Shown one piece after another: positions 14,988 to 18,250 of a stretch of 18,250 bases of DNA (the stretch's first letter is position 1; every line of letters starts with the position of its first letter). The notes below the pieces were generated by a model. That model saw nothing but the letters and a program-made list of their open reading frames with translations. It had not been told where the DNA came from and did not search any database. Position numbers and translations under genes: made by a program. Source of the stretch: Thermoplasmata archaeon (lineage in GTDB: Archaea > Thermoplasmatota > Thermoplasmata > UBA184); contig JASHUP010000147.1 in NCBI GenBank assembly GCA_030039915.1, positions 1 through 18,250 of the forward strand, written 5' to 3'.

Positions 14988-15743
14988 ATGGACGGCGTTG
15001 CGCTCTGCGCCCGGTTCAGCATCGCGACGAACCGGCTCCAGTACTGTGGACCGAGCGACGCCGAGCCGATTCTCTACCGCGCCATCACCGAGAACGCCGG
15101 ACTCGACCGAGCCCGGGATGCGCTCCGGCGGTTCGAGGCCCTGAATCCGTATCTGGAGGCGATCGCGGCGAAGCACGGCCTCGACCCGTTCGACGAGCGG
15201 GTGGTCGAAGCGTACTGGGTCGGGAACGAACTCCTCGACGCGTTCGACCGAGACGATTTCCGGCGGCTGCTCGAGTCGCTCGTCCGTCGGGGCCTGCCGC
15301 GATCGACCGCCGAACGGCTTCGGTCGCTCCTGCCCGAACACCCCCTCCCGCACCATGTCTTTCACGTTGCGTTCGTTGGAGTGGGCGAAGTGACGGGCCA
15401 CGTGGAAACGACGCTCGCGAACATGGAAGCGTGCCGACCCGCGTGGGCGGAGGTTACCCGGGTCGAGGCGGCCACGATCGAGGTCCGCGGGCCGACGTTG
15501 AGACTCGAGCGGGGAGGGCTTACGCTCGAGCGCGAACTCGTTCGCTCCCTGACCTACGACCCGAGGATGCTGCCCGAGGTCGGGCGCGGCGACTCGGTCG
15601 TGGTTCACTGGGGCTTGCCCGGGCTCGTCCTCACCACGAGCCAGGCTCGAGCGCTCGCCGACTATTCTCGCCGCTCTCTCCAGGCCGCGAGTGCGGCGCT
15701 GCCGAACCTCACCTCCCTCGGCGAACGCCATCGCGCGGGGTAA
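14988..15743 (+). CDS. Hydrogenase-operon protein of unknown function (resembles DUF6390)
   Basis: 251 residues, soluble, no catalytic fold I can name. The N-terminus [17 protein letters not shown] (C20 in YCGP), the motif [15 protein letters not shown] (about 72-86) and a His-rich stretch [20 protein letters not shown] (H122, H123, H126, H138) followed by C149 are the likely functional points. The second half is strand-rich ([20 protein letters not shown]). From memory this resembles a family found next to NAD(P)-linked hydrogenase genes (DUF6390); I could not check. Cys and His residues suggest metal binding, perhaps during NiFe maturation, but that is inference. It is the last gene of the operon, one base after the transporter. 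Confidence 0.75.
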   Translation: MDGVALCARFSIATNRLQYCGPSDAEPILYRAITENAGLDRARDALRRFEALNPYLEAIAAKHGLDPFDERVVEAYWVGNELLDAFDRDDFRRLLESLVRRGLPRSTAERLRSLLPEHPLPHHVFHVAFVGVGEVTGHVETTLANMEACRPAWAEVTRVEAATIEVRGPTLRLERGGLTLERELVRSLTYDPRMLPEVGRGDSVVVHWGLPGLVLTTSQARALADYSRRSLQAASAALPNLTSLGERHRAG

Positions 15744-15764
15744 ATCGGGCCGCGAGCCGCAACC

Positions 15765-15771
15765 CCTTTAC
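15765..15771 (+). promoter_or_regulatory. Weak TATA-like box for the 15794-16111 gene
   Basis: ccttta followed by c sits 26 nt before GTG 15794, the spacing of leaderless genes elsewhere in this window. The word is a weak match. Confidence 0.35.
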
Positions 15772-15793
15772 GGGGTACCCGCGTGGGCACGTC

Positions 15794-16111
15794 GTGGTCG
15801 ACGTCCAGGAGACCCCGGCGGTTCCGCCCACTGACTACGGCGGTGATCCCCGGGTCGGCTACTTCCTCGCCGGCGGGCTCCTGATCGCCGTCGGTTGGGC
15901 GTTCGCGGTCGGACTCAACCTGCTGCTCCATTCGTACGCCGGGAGCGGCGGGATGTCGCTCTTCGGCCATCGGATCACTTCGACGCTGGGAGCCTACGCG
16001 TGGGCCACGCTCGCCTTCGGGCTGTTCACCGGCGCGATGGGGGTCGTCCTGATCGCGCTCGGACGCGTCTCCCCGAAGGGGCCGTTTGTCCTGCCGGGGT
16101 ACGACTACTGA
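15794..16111 (+). CDS. Small membrane protein, two TM helices
   Basis: About 105 residues from GTG 15794; family not recognised. A short acidic, Pro-rich N-terminus (VDVQETPAVPPTDYGGDPR) precedes helix 1 (VGYFLAGGLLIAVGWAFAVG), a loop (LLLHSYAGSGGMSLFGHRIT) and helix 2 (WATLAFGLFTGAMGVVLIAL), ending in a short tail PFVLPGYDY. There is no signal peptide cleavage pattern or metal motif. The GTG start is chosen from the TATA-like box 26 nt upstream; ATGs in frame occur only inside the loop. The 3' end overlaps the convergent zinc-finger gene by 7 nt. Confidence 0.65.
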   Translation: MVDVQETPAVPPTDYGGDPRVGYFLAGGLLIAVGWAFAVGLNLLLHSYAGSGGMSLFGHRITSTLGAYAWATLAFGLFTGAMGVVLIALGRVSPKGPFVLPGYDY

Positions 16112-16320
16112 ATCCGACCGGCCCTCGCCGAGGGACGGTGCACCCGACGGGACGGAGGGGGACGGGCCTCCACGGGACTTCGAGCGTGCTTCTGGACCTG
16201 AAGGCAGTCGGAACAGGTGCGCTCGTCCGAGTCGAGGCAGTTGCGACAGAACGTCCGTCCGCACATCGTACACCCGAGCGAAGCGGGCGCCCCGCATCGC
16301 GCACAGACCCCGACGAGCAC
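16105..16320 (-). CDS. Small eight-cysteine zinc-finger protein
   Basis: 71 residues. Eight cysteines form four CxxC pairs at 6/9, 17/20, 25/28 and 36/39 (VCARCGAPASLGCTMCG, then FCRNCLDSDERTCSDC), enough for two zinc ions in a cross-braced fold like B-box or treble-clef domains. The rest (45-71) is a basic Pro/Arg tail. Start is GTG 16320 with gggaggga about 7 nt upstream and TATA-like words at 16365-16372 (or 16353-16359). Likely a protein- or nucleic-acid-binding adaptor; specific function unknown. It lies downstream of phosphoglycolate phosphatase on the same strand, 25 nt away, and could be read through from it. Confidence 0.75.
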   Translation of the reverse strand: MLVGVCARCGAPASLGCTMCGRTFCRNCLDSDERTCSDCLQVQKHARSPVEARPPPSRRVHRPSARAGRIQ

Positions 16321-16345
16321 GTTCGGTCCCTCCCGGCGGAACCGC

Positions 16346-17092
16346 TCAGTCGAGGATATGACTCGTTTTAAGCCCTTCGACGAACCCCGCGGCGAACTCA
16401 GCCTTCGTCACGTAGTCCGCCGCGCGCCGCGCCCGCGGACTCGCCGAGCCGAAGCTCACTCCGAATCCCGCCGCCCTGAGCATCGCGACGTCGTTGTCGC
16501 CGTCGCCGAGCACCACGCACTGCGCGGGCGTGAGGCCGAGGTATCGGAGAGCCCGCCGGAGCGCGGGGAGCTTTCCCCCGCCCGGCGGCATGAGGTGGAC
16601 GGCGTAACCGGTCGATTCCACCGTGACCGGGCTCCTTCGGAGCGCACGGCGGACCGCGGCCACCGAGACGTTCGGCTCCAGCGCAACCTCGCTCACGCGC
16701 CAACGGTCCGTGAACAGTCGACGGACCGGGAGACCCGCCGCGCGCAGGTCCCGGTACGCGGCGAGCGCCACCCGGCGGTCGGTCAACTGCTCCACGACGT
16801 CACGTCCTCTCCCGTCCCGGTGATAGAGGATCCCCCCGTTCTCCGCGACGATCGGCCCGGAAAGCCCGAGGAAACGGTAGAGCGCGAGCGCGATCGGGAG
16901 GACGTTTCCGGTGGCGAGGACGACCGGGATCCTCCGGTCCTCGAGTCCCCGCACGACGTCGACCGCTCGAGGGTCGAGCCGCCGGCTCGCGTCGGTGAGC
17001 GTCCCGTCCACGTCGGACACGACCGCCCGGAGCTTCGACCGGTCGAAGTCGGCGCGCCGTCGGGAAGCGGTACCCAGGGGAACCCCGCTCAC
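16346..17092 (-). CDS. pgp: Phosphoglycolate phosphatase, archaeal HAD-IIB type
   Basis: 248 residues. It hydrolyses 2-phosphoglycolate to glycolate; the characterised model is Thermoplasma acidophilum TA0175. HAD motifs: I, VVSDVDGTLTD with nucleophile D27 and acid/base D29; II, LATGN (T61); III, the Lys of PGGGKLPALRRAL (K174); IV, VVLGDGDNDVAML (D197, D201). The Cof-type cap (about 85-165) is of the small archaeal kind. Start is GTG 17092, giving about 20 residues before motif I where the usual proteins have only a few; no later start codon fits. The GTG overlaps the gatE stop as GTGA, so the two are translationally coupled. A related HAD-IIB sugar phosphatase is an alternative. Confidence 0.87.
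   Translation of the reverse strand: MSGVPLGTASRRRADFDRSKLRAVVSDVDGTLTDASRRLDPRAVDVVRGLEDRRIPVVLATGNVLPIALALYRFLGLSGPIVAENGGILYHRDGRGRDVVEQLTDRRVALAAYRDLRAAGLPVRRLFTDRWRVSEVALEPNVSVAAVRRALRRSPVTVESTGYAVHLMPPGGGKLPALRRALRYLGLTPAQCVVLGDGDNDVAMLRAAGFGVSFGSASPRARRAADYVTKAEFAAGFVEGLKTSHILD
16365..16372 (-). promoter_or_regulatory. TATA-like box for the zinc-finger gene
   Basis: On the minus strand cttaaaac, about 48 nt before GTG 16320, lies inside the 3' end of the phosphatase gene. A leader of about 20 nt with a gggaggga Shine-Dalgarno would result. Confidence 0.4.
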
Positions 17093-18250
17093 GGTTTGTT
17101 CGTCCCGGCGGTAGCGAGGACGCGGGCGATCTCCGCGCGCAGCACTTCCGCGATCTCCCGGCCGTCCCTCCGCCCGCGGACTTCCCGCATCACGTCTCCC
17201 ATGAGGGCGGAGAATGCGGCTTCTCCACGGGCTCGGACCATCTCTGCGTTCGCCCCGACGACCGCACGAACGAGCTCGAGAAGCTCTTCCTTCGAGAACT
17301 CGGAGAGTCCCGCGCGCTCCACCGCTTCGGAGAGACTCGGTGCGCCCGATGCGAGCGCGACGAGCACGGGCGGAATACCCTCCTTCCCGATCCGTCCGGA
17401 CTCCGTCGCGCGCAGCAGCTCGCCCAGCAGTTCGGTCGTCGGTTCGAACGGGGGAGCGTCGGCCGATTCTCGGGGAACCGCCGGGAGGTCCTGGTTCAGG
17501 AGGCGGGCCACGAGGCCGGCGGAGTGCCCGGCCCCCGTCAGCGCCTCGAACGGCTCGAGGCGGTCGCCGTAGACGAGTTGCCGGACGACCTCGTCCGGTA
17601 AGCGGTGGGTCCGGGCGAGTCGCTGCCTCAGTTCCTCGGGCCGCTCGGGGAGCGCCGCGGCCAGGCGAGCGAGTCGCTCCCCCGTGATCGGAATCGGGGG
17701 AATGTCCGTCTCGGGATACATGCGGTCCCGGCCGGGGAGCGGGCGGGAGTAGCGGGTGCCTCCGTCCGGAAGGGGGTCACGGGTCTCGCCGGGGACTCCG
17801 TCGAGCGCAGCCCGAGCCCTCCGGGCCACGCGGGCGAGCGCCTCGTCGGCTCGCTCTCGGGAGCGGTCCGTGACGAGGACGAACGCGTCAGGCTCGGCAA
17901 GCTTGAGCCGCTGCCGCACCTCCGTGACGATCGCTTCCGTTACGCCGTACGCGGGGAGCTCGTCGGAATGGACCAGCCCCCGAAGCCCGGCCGACCGGGC
18001 GTAATCGGCGAGCTCACGGCCAAGACGTTCGTCGCTGGCGGGGGGCGATCGCAAGCTTCCGGAGAACCCCGGCAGCGCGATCGCGAGCACGACCTGTCCG
18101 CCCCGACCCGCACCAGAGAACGGACCCGTCCCGATTTCTCGGAAGAGCTCCGTGAGGTCGAGGGGAGGATCATCGGGGACCCGGGCGGGGCGCGCTCGGA
18201 GTTCGTCCCGGAGTCGCAGGAGGTACTCCTGACGAGCGACCTCCCGCTCC
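17089..18250 (-). CDS. gatE: Glutamyl-tRNA(Gln) amidotransferase subunit E, C-terminal part (5' end outside window)
   Basis: At least 387 residues of GatE; the frame runs open through the window edge (last full codon at 18249). GatDE is the archaeal enzyme that converts Glu-tRNA(Gln) to Gln-tRNA(Gln); GatE activates the glutamate with ATP. Visible are the REVARQEYLLRLRDELR segment, VLAIALPGFSG, the conserved ETRDPLPDGGTRYSRPLPG and MYPETDIPPIPI, and the C-terminal tail domain with FSALMGDVMREVRGRRDGRE, shared with GatB. The AspRS-like insertion (about 140 residues) that marks GatE appears to be present (ELADYARSAGLRGLVHSDEL onward). Its stop overlaps the phosphatase start. Confidence 0.92.
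   Translation of the reverse strand, partial: EREVARQEYLLRLRDELRARPARVPDDPPLDLTELFREIGTGPFSGAGRGGQVVLAIALPGFSGSLRSPPASDERLGRELADYARSAGLRGLVHSDELPAYGVTEAIVTEVRQRLKLAEPDAFVLVTDRSRERADEALARVARRARAALDGVPGETRDPLPDGGTRYSRPLPGRDRMYPETDIPPIPITGERLARLAAALPERPEELRQRLARTHRLPDEVVRQLVYGDRLEPFEALTGAGHSAGLVARLLNQDLPAVPRESADAPPFEPTTELLGELLRATESGRIGKEGIPPVLVALASGAPSLSEAVERAGLSEFSKEELLELVRAVVGANAEMVRARGEAAFSALMGDVMREVRGRRDGREIAEVLRAEIARVLATAGTNKP

Overview
The window is a GC-rich (roughly two-thirds G+C) chromosomal segment from an archaeon. The evidence is gene content: a single-subunit archaeal MptE, archaeal GatE, an FtsZ1-type ftsZ followed by secE, spt5 and rpl11 (an order known from euryarchaea such as Methanocaldococcus), an archaeal HAD-type phosphoglycolate phosphatase, and TATA-like boxes about 25-30 nt upstream of several genes, some apparently leaderless. 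A high-GC Thermoplasmatota-like lineage is my best guess, but that is inference. I see no tRNA, rRNA, CRISPR array, insertion sequence or phage gene.

Layout. 1-454 is the end of a NADP-type isocitrate dehydrogenase. 546-1112 (+) and 1109-1471 (-) are a small membrane protein and a basic-tailed hypothetical protein that meet at a shared CTAG stop palindrome. 1601-3430 is a large multi-pass membrane protein with a glycosyltransferase-C-like first loop. 3394-4158 (-) is MptE (pterin pyrophosphokinase), divergent from ftsZ across a 50-nt gap with one conspicuous AT-box. 4209-7356 is the ftsZ1-secE-spt5-rpl11-unknown operon. Its Spt5 carries an unusual N-terminal extension of about 180 residues with beta-sandwich character. 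7440-7910 (-) is a small heat-shock protein with a palindromic operator-like element at its TATA box and a hairpin/T-run terminator.

8235-15743 is a tightly coupled hydrogenase operon: beta (FeS), a cyclic-nucleotide-binding-fold protein, gamma (FAD/NAD(P)), delta (small), alpha (large NiFe), maturation protease, a HypA lacking its zinc finger, a possible 47-aa peptide, HypC, an EamA-type transporter and a hydrogenase-associated protein of unknown function. The beta-gamma-delta-alpha core matches group 3b cytosolic sulfhydrogenases, which couple H2 to NAD(P)H. HypB, HypD, HypE and HypF are not in the window. The accessory suite around the enzyme is the most promising place here for undescribed biology.

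15794-16111 (+) is a small two-helix membrane protein, convergent with a 71-aa eight-cysteine zinc-finger protein (16105-16320, -). 16346-17092 (-) is phosphoglycolate phosphatase, overlapping by GTGA the end of gatE (17089 to the window edge, -), the amidotransferase subunit used to make Gln-tRNA(Gln).
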